From Adiantum capillus-veneris (Eukaryota > Streptophyta > Polypodiopsida > Polypodiales > Pteridaceae), in contig CM043957.1 in assembly GCA_014529385.2 (NCBI GenBank), forward strand, positions 67,663,503 to 67,727,502: 64,000 nt of DNA. The letters are read 5' to 3'. The notes under the pieces were generated by a model, which was not told the origin of the DNA, did no database searches, and saw only the letters and a program-made list of their open reading frames with translations. Of the stretch, positions 10,200 to 21,346 are shown in pieces (the stretch's first letter is position 1; every line of letters begins with the position of its first letter). A program made the position numbers and the translations under genes.

Positions 10200-11946
10200 A
10201 TGACAGAGATGGTGGAGCCAGGTTTTGGCCCCATATTTACGGGCGTCGAAGATCCCGAGGGTTGGTTAGCAGATTTTGAATTATGGTTGTTGTCGATGTA
10301 TGTCGACCGATTCAAAAAGATTACAGACGGTGCCGTTGTTGATGCGAGGACGAGCCAAGGTGTGGTTCGATGGCTTAGAGAGTAGTGATCGAGAATCATG
10401 GCAAAGGTTGCAGAGTCAGTTTCTGGAGCAGTTTCGAGAGGTGATTACGGTGGAAAAAGCTGGTGCAAAGCTGAAGGCGGTACACCAAGATGTAAGTAAA
10501 GATTTCTCAATTTTCATTGAGCAGTTTGAAGCTTGTTGGAAGCAGTTAGAGATTGCTACTGGGGTCAAAAGAAATCAATCTTTGAAGATGTCAAAGCTGT
10601 TAGAGTGCTTGCATCCGAAGATTAGAGAAAAGGTCGAAGATGGCGCAGATACCTATGAAGACATGGTCTATCTGGCAAAGATTAAGAGCAGAAAGGTGAA
10701 GCGGAAGCTAGAGTTGGGAATGCTAAAACCAGCAGATTATATGCCTGTTGCGGAGGTAGCAAAGTGCTCTTGGGTCCAACCAAAGGTGATTCCAGTGGTG
10801 CAAAATGCAAGGCCTGTGGAGGTAAGATCTACTATTGGTTATGTTCCTTGGAGGTTTCCAGTTTGTGATGTGCATGTGCCGAGGGTGGAAGAGCTTGTCA
10901 ACGAGGAGAAGCTCCATGTCGAGGTGAACCAAGATGCAAAAGCGGTAGCAGATGTGGAGGTTCCAGTACGGATTGAAGAGGTAAAGCATGTGCTTGTTGA
11001 AAGTTTTCATGAAAAGGTAGCAGAATGCAATCGAGATGCAGATACCGAGGGTTCAAAAGCTGATTAAGAAAGTGAGCAAAGCCGTAGAGATGGTCAAGCT
11101 TTTGTGGAGCAGCAAGTGGATGTAGATGCTGACAGAGAGTCAGTATATGATGCCGATGCCGATGATGATACAAGCTCGATTTGCTGGGAGACAAGCGAGG
11201 AGGATAATGTGGATGAGTATACATCCTATGACGAAGAGACGGAATCTGATGAACCCAAACTGGTAAAGGTAAACCTGCCCTCTTATATGTTAGATAATAT
11301 GGTGATAGCCCATGTGCAAGAAGAGCAGGTAACAGAGCAAGTCGAAATGCTTGATGAAATCCAAGAGGTGCGGCCTAGACCTACAGATGATGGAATGCAG
11401 GTGAAGGTAGTGTGTGATGCCATGCTAATGGCTGTGATGATGAAAGTAGCGGTGGAATGTGCCATGGTGGTGCAACATGTGCAGACTTTTGCCAAGAGAG
11501 AAAAAGCGGTCGTGTCTATGAAGGAACTGGAGATGGATGCGGTAGAGAACGAGTTTCTCTCTTCCTTAGAGGAGCCTGATGCAGCGGTAGAAGAGATGAT
11601 TGAAGAGCAGGAGATTGAAGCTGGACAGAAGGAAGAGTTGAGCGACCTTGAAGGGCCAATCGATGATGAAGGGCTTGATGACAGTGTAAGTGAGTTCGAA
11701 GAGGAGGTGCAAGAGAGCATGAAGCCAGTGCAAGAGATGTGTTCTATGGCATATGGAGGAGGTTCCCAGGATGTGTCCAAGCTTTCAAAAGAGATATGCA
11801 ACCCATGGTTGAAAGGTACGCTTGTAAGTGCAACTGTGCAGTATGTTATCCATCAGATACGGGGTTCCCTTGAGAGAAGCTCTACTTTACATGGCTGGGA
11901 GGGAGGGTCAGAAGTGTTGGTTTGTACCGATGATGTGGTTGCATAA
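10200..11946 (+). pseudogene. E3 gag with long acidic C-terminal extension
   Basis: The ATG at 10200 gives MTEMVEPGFGPIFTG and WLADFELW, the start of a retrotransposon gag. A frameshift in an A-rich stretch near 10320 moves to the frame that runs to 11946. There the capsid region continues (LLMRGRAKVWFDGLE, then LECLHPKIREKVEDG). A TAA at 11065-11067 lies in this frame; past it the protein continues without break to 11946. The second half (from about 11104) is strongly acidic (DADADDDTSS, EEQEIEAGQKEE), with no zinc knuckle and no enzyme motif. Gag builds the particle that packages the RNA. The acidic extension is of unknown role and fills the place normally held by pol. Confidence 0.8.
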
Positions 11947-12317
11947 CCAGTTCTTTTGGTTGGTTCAGGTAATGGGATTGCAGGGCCATATAGGTTGATG
12001 AGACAAGATGATGTCCGAAGAAGTGCTAAAGTGCTACGGGCCTTTTGTGTGCATGGATGGCTACGTGCTTGGGTAGGTCACTATTGGAGATTGTTGCAGA
12101 TGGATCAAAGAGAACAGAGCCAGGTGTTTGATCCAGGTGAAAGCTATGTTATGCAGGGGGTGGGGCAACCCACTTGAAGGTTTGGCAATAGGGTGCAATA
12201 ACACTATGTAAATATGGTTTTAGTTTTCTCATAGTGTGTGCCAGGTTTTGCAGTTTATAGTGGAATAAAGCTCTTTTGTGGTTGAGCATAAATGCTGAAC
12301 AGGGGGGTGGGCAATGA
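11947..12317 (+). other. E3 3' untranslated part and polypurine tract
   Basis: It holds a short relict of the pol C-terminus ending GVGQPT and a stop at 12175-12177. A 3' sequence similar to E1 4046-4211 follows, then the polypurine tract AGGGGGGTGGGCAATGA (12301-12317) before the second LTR. Confidence 0.65.
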
Positions 12318-14484
12318 TGGTGCAGCCAAAGTGTGTCGACTCTAGAAGATGGCATGGACATATGTGTACATGCAAGCAAAAGCATGGCAAAGGACTGGAG
12401 CAGCCAGGGAGGTCACGGGATACCAGGTAGCAGCGGAAGTGTATGCATCATGCAGCTTATAGGCCAGAGAAGGCTCCATAAGAGGCTAATTGGGGTAGCA
12501 GGTGAACTAGGTGCAAAGTGCAGCCTTTGGGTCCAGGAATGAAGAGCTTGAAGTGCTGAAGGAGCAGGTCCAAACGGCTCATCAAACCGAGCTACGGAGC
12601 CCAAGTTATTGTAGGTTGAAGTTTTGGTGATTTGTAAATTTTTGCCGGACAGGGCAGCTGGGGACAGATGGTCCAAATGGAAGTTAGGATATAGGTGTGT
12701 AGAGCTCGATTTATGGAGCCTACCCGTCTTTTCGGATTGCGGATTGGAGCCATGGTTTGCAAGATATGGTCATTTGAAGGTTTTTCGGGGGCTGGGTCTA
12801 AGCCCACTTGGCCGCATTGGAGGATGTGCCATCTGGCATCTTTTGAGCCTTGACAAAGTTCTAGAGTAGAGTGTACACCATACGGAGCTAGCAGGAAGTG
12901 ACTGCATGCCAAACGGAGTCCGGAGCAAGAAGTTATGGAAGTCGGAAGCTGGGGTACCTTTGCCCAAAATTGTTTGCAGATGATTTTTTCCATTTTTGAA
13001 GGCCTAGATTTGAGGATGCCGAGAAGTCAAAGTGTAGGTACAGAGAGTGTGATTGTAGCCGGGAAGATGGAGTTCCAAACAGAGTCCGAAGCAAGAAGTT
13101 ATGGAAGTCGGAAGCTGGGGTACCTTTGCCCAAAATCGTTTGCAGATGATGTTTTCCATTTTTGAAGGCCTAGATTTGAGGATGCCGAGAAGTCAAAGTG
13201 CAGGTATAGAGAGTGTGATTGTAGCCGGGAAGATGGAGTTTCGGTCGGTGTTTACGGCTTGGAAACAGGAGGTGGGAGCAGAGAATGGGAACCTGGCAAA
13301 GGCAGGCAAAAAACAAAGTTTTTGTTAAAAAAACAAAGGGATTTTTCAAAGCCTTGAGGCTTGGGGGTCTGTAGAGCCGCCACGTGGCCAGAGTGGAAAA
13401 CCCACATGCGAGATGGCGGACAAAGATGCCGGACTATATATACTAGATGGTGACACCCCCATTGGTATGCAAGAGGGTGAGGGGAGCTCGTGAGCTCCTG
13501 GCGATGGCGCGAGGCTGCCGGGCGCTGTGCACGGTGCTGTGTGGCATATGGCGGCGATTCGGTGGTGGTTTTGGGCGGCAGTGGCGCCCGTGGGCAGCCG
13601 CATGACAGTGTAGTGGTGATGACGTGGCACTCAGCATGGGGTGTTCCCACGGTCCATGGGGCCTTGAAATTTTAAAGGAGGAAGGAGGGGGCAATAGCAA
13701 CATCGCTATTGTCTCCCCCCCGCGTGTAAGGGAGAGGCCCCACAGCAGCATGCAAGGAGAGCAAGAAGAAGAGTCTGAGTCAAGTGGACAAAGCTAGATG
13801 CAAGACCAAAAGGAGGGAGATCCGGCCGGCCAAGGTGGAAGGTGCAAAGGACAAGTGTGCACATCAAGCAAAGCTTTGCAAAGTAAAATAGGCCAAGTGT
13901 TGGCAATGCAAGATAATGCTAAAAGGAACTCCAAATGGAGTGCACGACATGGAAGGGGTCTACATTTTTCTTTTTTTGGGATTCATAAGCACACCCCTAT
14001 AAAAGCAGGTTTACGTTCATTTTTTAGGGGCTTTTTGACCAAGGAGGGTTTTTTGCCAAGGCTTTTGGAGCTCTTGTTTTTGGTTGCCGAGGTTTATACC
14101 GGCGGTGTGTTGGTTGTACATGATATTGCCTATGCTAGAAGACTATTCCCTACTGTTTCAGGCGTCATTCCCCCTTTCCCCCTTCTCTTCTCTGCTTGTG
14201 TGTGTGTGTTTCCAGGCGTGTGTAGGCGCGTGTGCCCCCTGAGGTTGGTCGTTCAAAGAGAGATAGAGAGAGGTTGAGTGAGTGTGGAAGCGAAGCGGAG
14301 TGATTGAGTCTAACTGATGCATTGCAGGGCGTATGTGCGTATGGCTGTGTGAAAGCAATGGTTTGCTTGCGGGTAGTTTTGAGTTTTGAAGGTGAAATCT
14401 AGTGGATTGGGGCGCTGTGTATACCATGGGCTATAGTGAGGCATTGTGTTGTGTGTTGGGTGTGTTCCCCTTTCCCCCTGTCCA
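12318..14484 (+). mobile_element. E3 3' LTR (2167 bp)
   Basis: Partner of 8104-10079. It is longer mainly because of a 166-bp tandem duplication (12909-13240) and about 29 extra bases near 12850. CACGTG lies at 13381-13386, the TATA box at 13435-13442 and the palindrome at 13692-13711. Confidence 0.9.
12909..13240 (+). repeat. 166-bp tandem duplication in E3 3' LTR
   Basis: Two copies at 12909-13074 and 13075-13240, each starting CCAAAC and GAGTCC. The 5' LTR has one copy, so the duplication postdates insertion. Confidence 0.85.
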
Positions 14485-14488
14485 ACGT
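14485..14488. repeat. 4-bp target-site duplication ACGT, right of E3
   Basis: Partner of 8100-8103. Confidence 0.85.
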
Positions 14489-14653
14489 TTGATGATGATT
14501 GTGATAGATGAGGTGCTATCAATAGAGGAAGACAGTGTGGATACATTTGAGAATGTAAATGAGGTTTTTGGGAATGAGTTGCAGTAGCTGTTCACCGTAG
14601 GAACCTCTGCTTGTCATGAATGATCAAGCAAGCTAGGGGAGGTTGGCAAGCTA
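14489..14653 (+). pseudogene. H2 pol C-terminal end, after E3
   Basis: It continues the H2 tail in frame after one ACGT (residues LMMIVIDEVLS, stop TAG at 14585-14587). A purine-rich AGGGGAGGTTGG then comes before TGTCAGG at 14654, a possible LTR start. Confidence 0.65.
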
Positions 14654-15920
14654 TGTCAGGCATTTTTTGGATGAGCATCAAGTCATTGGGCCTTGTCAAA
14701 AATCTTGCCCTATAGCCTCATGTATATATGTGTACATAGCCTTGCAAGTCTTGGAAGTGACCATGTAAAAATTCATGTACAAAGGTGTGATTTTACCAAG
14801 ATTGGGTACTGATACTTTGGGTTGTTCGAGTCTCCAAAACATGGCTTTCAAGAAGTATTTTAGCCATGCTTTATAGCTTGTGAATCGGACATGTACATCA
14901 TGAGTTATGAGCATCCGAAGTGGGCAGCCTTAACTTAGAAAGTGATTGCAGGTACATGCAACAAGGGAAAATGGGCCAGCTTGTTGATTTGAATTAGAAA
15001 TTTTGAGGTTTGAGAATTTTAGAAGTAACCAAGGACTTGGGCTCCAAGCCGTATGCTACGGTGTGTCATTCGATGACCGAGCAGTAAGTTATGCTTGGGA
15101 GAAGTTTGTCCGAGAAGCCCTCCTACTTTGGGGGAAATCTGGAAATTTGTTGGGCACAAGGGATTTGGGAGGGTTGAGGAGGAGGTAGCCATGTGGCAGG
15201 GGGATTATTCCACATGGGAAGGAAAAAGTGGAGAGTGGGGGGTATATAGCCTAAAGGGGGAGCCCATTATGGGTGTATCCAAGTGAGAGGAGCTCTCAAG
15301 GCTTGCCATGGAGGGGCTTGTGGGATTCATGGGGGAGAAAGAGTGCATATTGGGAGCTCACACTCAATTGGATAGGAACTTGGCATGTTTTTTTGGTGCC
15401 CCGCCACTTGCCTCCACCCCATTCCCTTGGTCAAAGGGTCACCGACACCTCATTTTTCATCCAAAAAAGGCCAAAATTAAGCCAATTAAAAGATGCCTAC
15501 CAAGAGAGCCTTGTCGACTGAGGAGAGAAAAAAATCTTTTGGGATAAAAGATAACGGAGCCCCCATTCCAATAGCTGCAACACCTGCACAACTTCCAGAG
15601 AGCTCATTTTTGAGCAAGAAAGATAACACCCCCGGATTCGAGCAGCCATAACTTCTTCATCTTTCATCTATTTTTTGCCTATGGATACTCTATGGACATC
15701 TCCACAAGAGGTGCTTTGTCATGATGTCCTTGGTTTCTTCTAATTTTAAGTGTATCTCAGGTGTTTTTGGCCGTGCAATAGTTCTTCCTTCCAACAACAT
15801 GACTCGTACAAGGCTATAGAGGCACTTGTTTTTCTTGTTGTTTGCACGCTAGCAACACCATGAATTTGGCCAACTTGAAGTAGTCTCCATTAGCCATTGC
15901 ATGGATGCCACTAACTCTAC
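14654..15920 (+). other. Possible H2 LTR remnant, otherwise nothing recognised
   Basis: From TGTCAGG at 14654 the sequence has LTR-like features (after a polypurine tract, GTATATAG near 15241). No second copy is in the window, so its end cannot be set. Short ORFs here show no recognisable protein. Confidence 0.3.
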
Positions 15921-16139
15921 CTAACACTCTTCAAAACGACCCAAAAACAAATTAAACTCTTCACTTTCATCTTGTTTAAGCGCCTTCAGCTTTGCATCCA
16001 TCTCGATTGGGGATGCCTCATGAAGAAACCTTGCTCGTCGAGCCGTGCACTCTTGCCTTGGCTCGCCTTCCAGAGCTTCATAACAAACTTTAGCTTTTCC
16101 ACGCATCACCAAAGGAAATGTCTGCATTTTGCTATCCAT
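15921..16139 (-). pseudogene. Gag fragment, minus strand
   Basis: TFPLVMRGKAKVCYEALEG and KLKALKQDESEEFNLFLG match the capsid part of the E3 gag (LLMRGRAKVWFDGLE). It directly follows the truncated RNase H of element A and belongs to a different element. Confidence 0.65.
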
Positions 16140-16169
16140 CTATCATAGAAGATAGATCATTGTGAGTAG

Positions 16170-16433
16170 TTATAGACACCGCATTAACTTTTGGTCGTCG
16201 TGAAAGTGCATCGGCCACTTATTGTGCTTGCCAGCAATGTGAGCAATATGAAAATTAAATTGCAAAAGAAAATTTTCCCACCTCATTTGTTTGTCGGATA
16301 GCTTGGTTTGCATCATGAAATACTTAAGACTTTGGTGGTCGGTTCGTAGAATAAATGGAGTCCGCAATAGGTAGTGCTTCCATGTGTCTAGGACATGTAG
16401 AACAGCTAAAATCTCTTTCTCATAAATGCCCAA
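16170..16433 (-). pseudogene. Element A RT-linked RNase H, 3' truncated
   Basis: MGIYEKEILAVLHVLDTWKH, then FILRTDHQSLKYFM and QMRWENFLLQFNF are the standard Ty3/Gypsy RNase H motifs, including the TDHQSL Asp. The coding sequence ends abruptly at the junction with an unrelated gag fragment. Confidence 0.85.
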
Positions 16434-16436
16434 GAC

Positions 16437-17580
16437 TCATTCATCAGTATTGAGCCTTCGGCTCTCATATGCTATGGCATGCCCTTCTTGAAGTAAAACT
16501 GCTCCAAGGCAATCACCACAAGCATCACATTGGACCTCAAATCGCTTTGAGAGATCTGGAAGCACAAGGACTGGTTGGGAAGTAAGCTTCTCTTTGAGCT
16601 TATCAAAAGCATTTTGCTCCTTAGCAATCCATACATACTTAACGTTCTTCTTAGTTAAGTCGTTAGGTGGTCCTGCTACTTGAGAGAATTTTGTTATGAA
16701 GCATCTATAGTATGCGCACATACCAATAAAGCTTCTTAGCTCATGTAGATTCCTTGGGTTAGGCCATGCCTTTATTACCTCTAACTTGGATGGATCCATA
16801 CGGATACCATCTTGAGAGATAGACCTAGGTATTGAATCTCTCAAAGGAAAAATTCGCTTTTCTTTTGGTTGAGAAAAATCTTATTCTCCCTCAATGCTTG
16901 AAAAATCACTTGGAGATGCTGCTTATGTTCCTCCAAAGACTTGCAGTAGATGATGATATCATCAAAGAACACTCTAGTGAATTTGTGGTAAGGTCTAAAA
17001 AATTTCTCCATTAGATGATTGGATGTAGCCGGTGCATTAGTCAAACCAAAAGGCATGACTAAATATTCATAAAGACCAAATATTGTGCGAAACGCGGTCT
17101 TTAGGATATCTTCATCCACTATCCTTATTTGATGATAGCCACTTTTAAGGTCAATCCTACTGAATTAGATAGAGCCTTGTAGCTTGTCAAACAGACCTTC
17201 TACCCGAGGCACGGGAAATCTGTTTTTGATAGTGATATGGTTGATGCTCGATAGTCCACACACATACGGTATGTACCATCTTTCTTTTGCACTGAAAGGA
17301 CTGGAAAACAAAAGGGAGAGGAACTAGGCCTCACCATCCTTTTGTCTACCAATTTGTGTACTTGCCACATGATCTCCTCTTGTTGAGCTTGAGAGACTCG
17401 ATAAGGAGGCTTGTTAGGCGGTGAGCTTCCTAGAAGGAGCTCAATACGATGGTCATCATCCCCTCGTTTTGGAGGTAAGTCCATAGGGATATCATCAATG
17501 AACACATCTTGGAATCCTTTTAGAAAATTAGACAAGTCTAACTTTTCTTGATTCTTACCATCTACATTTAATGAAACATT
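16437..17580 (-). pseudogene. Element A reverse transcriptase
   Basis: In minus-strand order: DDHRIELLLGSSPPNKPPYR, VLSVQKKDGTYRMCVDYR, a TAG near 17165, then VMPFGLTNAPAT and the catalytic FFDDIIIY (YxDD box, both Asp kept). The connection follows with FIGMCAYYRCFI. The enzyme copies element RNA into DNA. At least three frame breaks. Confidence 0.85.
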
Positions 17581-17728
17581 AGGATCTTTTAGAGACTCTT
17601 TGATAAAAAATCATGTACGCAAAAACAGAGCTCTTCATTGATTTATCAAAAGCAAGAGGATTTACAAGTGGCATAGTACGACCAAACTCACCGGCATCTA
17701 TATACATGTTCTTTTCCCTGTAGGTAAA

Positions 17729-18031
17729 TTAGATTCTCCTTTCAAGTAACTTCATGCTAGCAGCCATGTGGTTGAACCATGGTGCCCCTAGGATAGCATC
17801 CTCATGTTGGAGAGGAGAGATGAAGAAATCTTCTTTGTCGACATAGCTTTGGACATGAAGCCTCAACTTCTCAATCAAGGGAGTAAGAGAGGCTTGTTGT
17901 CTCTTGAAAGCTGCATCAGCCGGTACCATATCTCCCATCTCAAAAGCTTGAATGCCCAACTTGGTGGCCAACTCCGTTGATATGAAGGTTTGAGTAGAGC
18001 CAAGGTCAAACAAGATGAAGGCATCATGCAC
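17729..18031 (-). pseudogene. Element A aspartic protease
   Basis: AFILFDLGSTQTFIS holds the active-site region with DLGS in place of the usual D[ST]G[AS]. EDAILGAPWF near the C-terminal end is the family's second signature. It would cut the gag-pol polyprotein. Confidence 0.75.
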
Positions 18032-18033
18032 TC

Positions 18034-19471
18034 TTACCTTTCCCCAAGCATAAGAAAGTGATGATCCTTTGCAATGAGCGTCCTCTTTTGGAGCTTCAAT
18101 GGTGGAAGCCCTAGGAGTCTCATTGCAAGCATTCTTTTTGGAACAAGAACGATAGCCATGTCCTTGTTCCCCACACTTGAAACACTTATGGTCCTTGCAA
18201 AAATCTTCAAGCTCTTGAGGAGAGTGTTTGTTTTTACCTTTGTAAACTCCCTTCTCCTTGGACCGATTGTTGTTGTTGTTGTTGTTGGAAGTACCTTAGG
18301 AATAATTTTGAGCATTGGTCTTCCCCTTTGCATCATTTTTGTCTTTGTTTTCCATGGGCTTTCCATTCTGTCGAGCCCCTTGATGGAAATTAATGTGTGA
18401 AGCAACCATGGTGTGATGGATTACTTCGCTAATAGAACCAGGCCGTTGAGAGTTGATGTATTCAGCCATCTCTTCAGTTAATCCCGCACAGAATTGTTGC
18501 CTTTGCTCGGCATAGTCTATCTTTTGAAAGACAGTAGCCTTGATATGTAAATCCCAAAACTTGTCATACTTGTGGATAGACTCATGAGAGAGAATCTTCA
18601 AGCTACACCATTTGGTAAGCACTTTGTCCTTTGCATCGCTTGCAAGGAATTGCTTCATGATGGAAACTCATAGAGTTTTCCATGTCTTTGGGGCTTCACC
18701 ATTGCCACGAAGGCTAACCCACCATTGACGATCTGATTTTTGAAAGTGCATAGCTACATGGTGTAGTTTGGAGGACTCCGTAAATCCCTCATCTCCAAAG
18801 GCTGCATCAAATTGCTAGATGAAGGCCAACACCTTGATGGTAGCACCAACTGTGCCATCATAGGTGAGAAAAGAGATACTCTTTCCACCCTCCTTGAACT
18901 ACTTTAACTTTTGTGACCTTTGTCATGCAGGGAATGATTTTTGATGTCCTCCCCTCTTGTATTCTTTAGGAGAATAGCCATAGCTTTTGTCGAAAGAGGA
19001 GGAAGGTGGAGAAGAAGGAGAAGAGGGTGACCTCTTCCTAGCCCTTTTCTTCCTTTGTTTCCTCTCTTCTCTTTCGGAATAACGAGGAGAAGGACTGTGT
19101 ATTGATCTTTTCCTCTTGGGAGGAGTGGGCAATCGTCTAGACCGTTGTCTTCGTGGAGCCACATATTTAGAGGAACTTAAATTTTCATTGCTTTCTTGCT
19201 CTTTGGATTCCTCCTCTTGAATGGGAGAGAGTCTTCTTTTGGGGCTCTCTTCAAGAGGCCTCCTAAGCTCTCTCTCCTCTTGGAGAGGAAGGGAAATTCC
19301 ATAAGCACGAAGTTGTTGAGTAACTTTGGCTTGCAAAGCAGGGTTGCCCATAGCTTGCTGCAACCTAGTGACGAGATAATTCACAAACATGGGAGCATCA
19401 TCATTAGCACCTTCATGTGCAAAATCAAAGCTATCAATATTCATTCTACTCTCTTGATTATTGTCAGCCAT
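18034..19471 (-). pseudogene. Element A gag
   Basis: The ATG at 19471 gives MADNNQESRMNIDSFDF, followed by an Arg/Ser/Pro/Lys-rich region, a capsid part (QFLASDAKDKVLTKW, LSHESIHKYDKFWDLHIK) and a CCHC zinc knuckle (CFKCGEQGHGYRSC, about 18184-18143). The knuckle binds RNA. Stops and frameshifts fall near 18920, 18660 and 18300. The sister gag of element B has the same layout. Confidence 0.8.
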
Positions 19472-19870
19472 GTTAACAAAATTTATGTATGTACTTAGTG
19501 TATGCTTTGGTAATTCAAAACCTTAGTTGCCACTCCTCTTAGCCTTTGAAAATTGGCTCTTAAGTATCTACACCCACGGCTTGAAGTGGTTAATTATGAA
19601 GAGTAGAGGAGTAGGTCTAACATAGGAGAGTTTCCGAGGGCTAGCTCCTTTTGGACTTCTTATGGCTCAATAATGGTAAAGTCGTAGGCAAGTCTAAAAA
19701 GACTTCATTATTAAGTCCAAATCTCCCGAGTTGTGCACCATATCCCACATAGTGGGCTCAACAAAACCGATAATACATCCCAGTTCCACTTACCCTAATA
19801 TAATTAACAACATCAACCATTTGTAGGCTACTTAAGGACCTCTCTTCTTAAGCAAGAAAAGAGAAACCAA

Positions 19871-19884
19871 ATGCTCTCATACCA
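19871..19884 (-). promoter_or_regulatory. Decayed Met-tRNA primer site of element A
   Basis: TGGTATGAGAGCAT on the minus strand; element B keeps TGGTATCAGAGCCAT. One spacer base after the LTR. Confidence 0.7.
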
Positions 19885-19885
19885 A

Positions 19886-21346
19886 TGTAATGGAATTAGC
19901 CTTATAACTTGAGTTGGAGCAGAAAGTGAATAACATATTGAGCATTTCCTTGAGCATTCCTTTGTGTGTAGATGTAGAGTGGGAAAGAAAGTGCTTGGAT
20001 GGAGAGAGCAACACTAACACATTACTTCATTAGCATCGCATGAATAATACTTGTAAAAGAGAGTGATAGTTTAGAAAAATTGACACCAATAGAGGACCAG
20101 ATTAGTTGGAGCCGGTCCCCCCTCCAATAGGAATTTGTATTATAGATTTTTCCATGATAGAAGACTTGTTTACAATACAACTGATTGTGTTCCTTGAGAC
20201 CTTCTTGATGAGGTGAAGATGGAAAGCTTCACTCACCAAGCATTAGCATAGCAACGACAATAAATGATTAGCATGAACTTGAAAAATGCCCAGCCTCAAT
20301 CCCAAGACCTCAAACACCATGAAAGGTGAGGAGAGCTGGTAGGGAGTGAGGAAGAAGAGAGAAGTAGAAGTAGCTCTACGAGAAAGCAATAACCCGTTGC
20401 ACATAATCACTCATAGCTCGTGTAACATAGCTTAGCATAGTGATAATGGAGATTAGAGAGATTGATAAGCAAGCATAAGAATTCTTTTGTGTGTATTTGC
20501 ATCCATAGCCAAGAGCTTGTTATAGTAGGCACTCAACTTCTCAAGCTTGGAGAAGGAGATGGAGTTCTTGCTTCACAAGAGTGTGTGAAGAGAAGAATGA
20601 GGGAGAGAGAGATGGCTCATGGGATGCTCAAAAATGAGACAGAGAGGTAGCTTGGTAGACCCTGTTTCCTAGGCTTCCCTTGAAGCTCATTGGTCCATGT
20701 AGCCCTCTAGCCAATGAGAGCTTGGCTCCCTTTGGGCAAGTTGTGTAGTCTCTTGACAAGTTTCCTTCTTTCGATCTTGTGAGGTTAAGCTAGCACCCCC
20801 CTTGCTTAAGCACAGCCCTTTCTTGCTTGAGCAGCGTGCCTCTACACCTGACATGTGGCCCCTTTCCTCTCATGAGATTATGGGCCCTTGGTGATGTGCA
20901 TACATACTACTCAGATCCCTCCTTTGTAGGGCTCACCCCCTTCTTTGTATGAAGCTCTTTGAACTTGGTAAGCAGGCAGGCCCCTTGCTTAAGCACAGTC
21001 CTTTCTTAAGCAAGCTGCCCCTTGCCTGCTTGGACTTTAAATTGACTAAAGTTTAAAAATTAAAGACTATGTCTTAAGGCTTTTAACACTTACCTTTTGA
21101 GGATTTAATGAAGCCAATCCTAAGGTCTTTTGCTCCATTGGTTAGCCTTGCTCTTTGATAGGCCATTTCTCATTTGGGCCCCTTTTTACCATTGGCCTCG
21201 TGTTGAAATAGATCTATAAGCACATCTGTATCTTAACCCTTGTTCCCGTTTATTCTCCCATATTAAGTGATATGAGAAAATCATTTGGGTTGGTTAGATA
21301 TTAGATTTTATGACTTTGGGTTGGTTAGATATTAGATTTTATGACA
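19886..21346 (-). mobile_element. Element A 5' LTR (1461 bp)
   Basis: It begins TGTCATAAAATC at 21346 and ends in TACA before the primer site. It matches the LTR of element B (52259-50707) at both ends. Near its outer end, a 31-bp stretch (TTGGGTTGGTTAGATATTAG...) is doubled at 21283-21346. The 3' LTR was not found. Confidence 0.8.

Larger units (their letters stand above)
8104..14484 (+). mobile_element. E3: gag-only, non-autonomous LTR retrotransposon (6.4 kb)
   Basis: The two LTRs (8104-10079 and 12318-14484) both start TGGTGCAGCC and end TCCA. ACGT flanks the unit at 8100-8103 and 14485-14488. Between the LTRs there is a primer-site-like sequence, one gag frame with a long acidic extension, a 3' untranslated part and a polypurine tract. 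No protease, RT, RNase H or integrase is present. Removing the element and one ACGT makes the H2 pol tail read through in frame. Its 3' part (GVGQPT then stop, polypurine tract, LTR start) matches E1 (GGGQPT), so an E1-like element could supply the enzymes. It resembles the large gag-bearing non-autonomous LTR elements known in plants. Confidence 0.9.
16165..21346 (-). mobile_element. Element A: truncated chromovirus-like Gypsy element
   Basis: Read on the minus strand: 5' LTR (21346-19886), Met-tRNA-like primer site, gag with a CCHC knuckle, protease, RT, and RNase H cut off near 16165. Integrase and the 3' LTR are missing. Element B at 48390-52259 is a sister copy of the LTR, gag and protease part. 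The frame carries stops and frameshifts throughout. Confidence 0.85.

Noticed and set aside
11283-11801. 172-codon Ser/Thr-rich minus-strand ORF
   Set aside because: Antisense shadow of the acidic gag extension of E3.
8099-14489. 5-bp target duplication for E3
   Set aside because: CACGT on the left against ACGTT on the right; only ACGT matches and only 4 bp restores the host frame.
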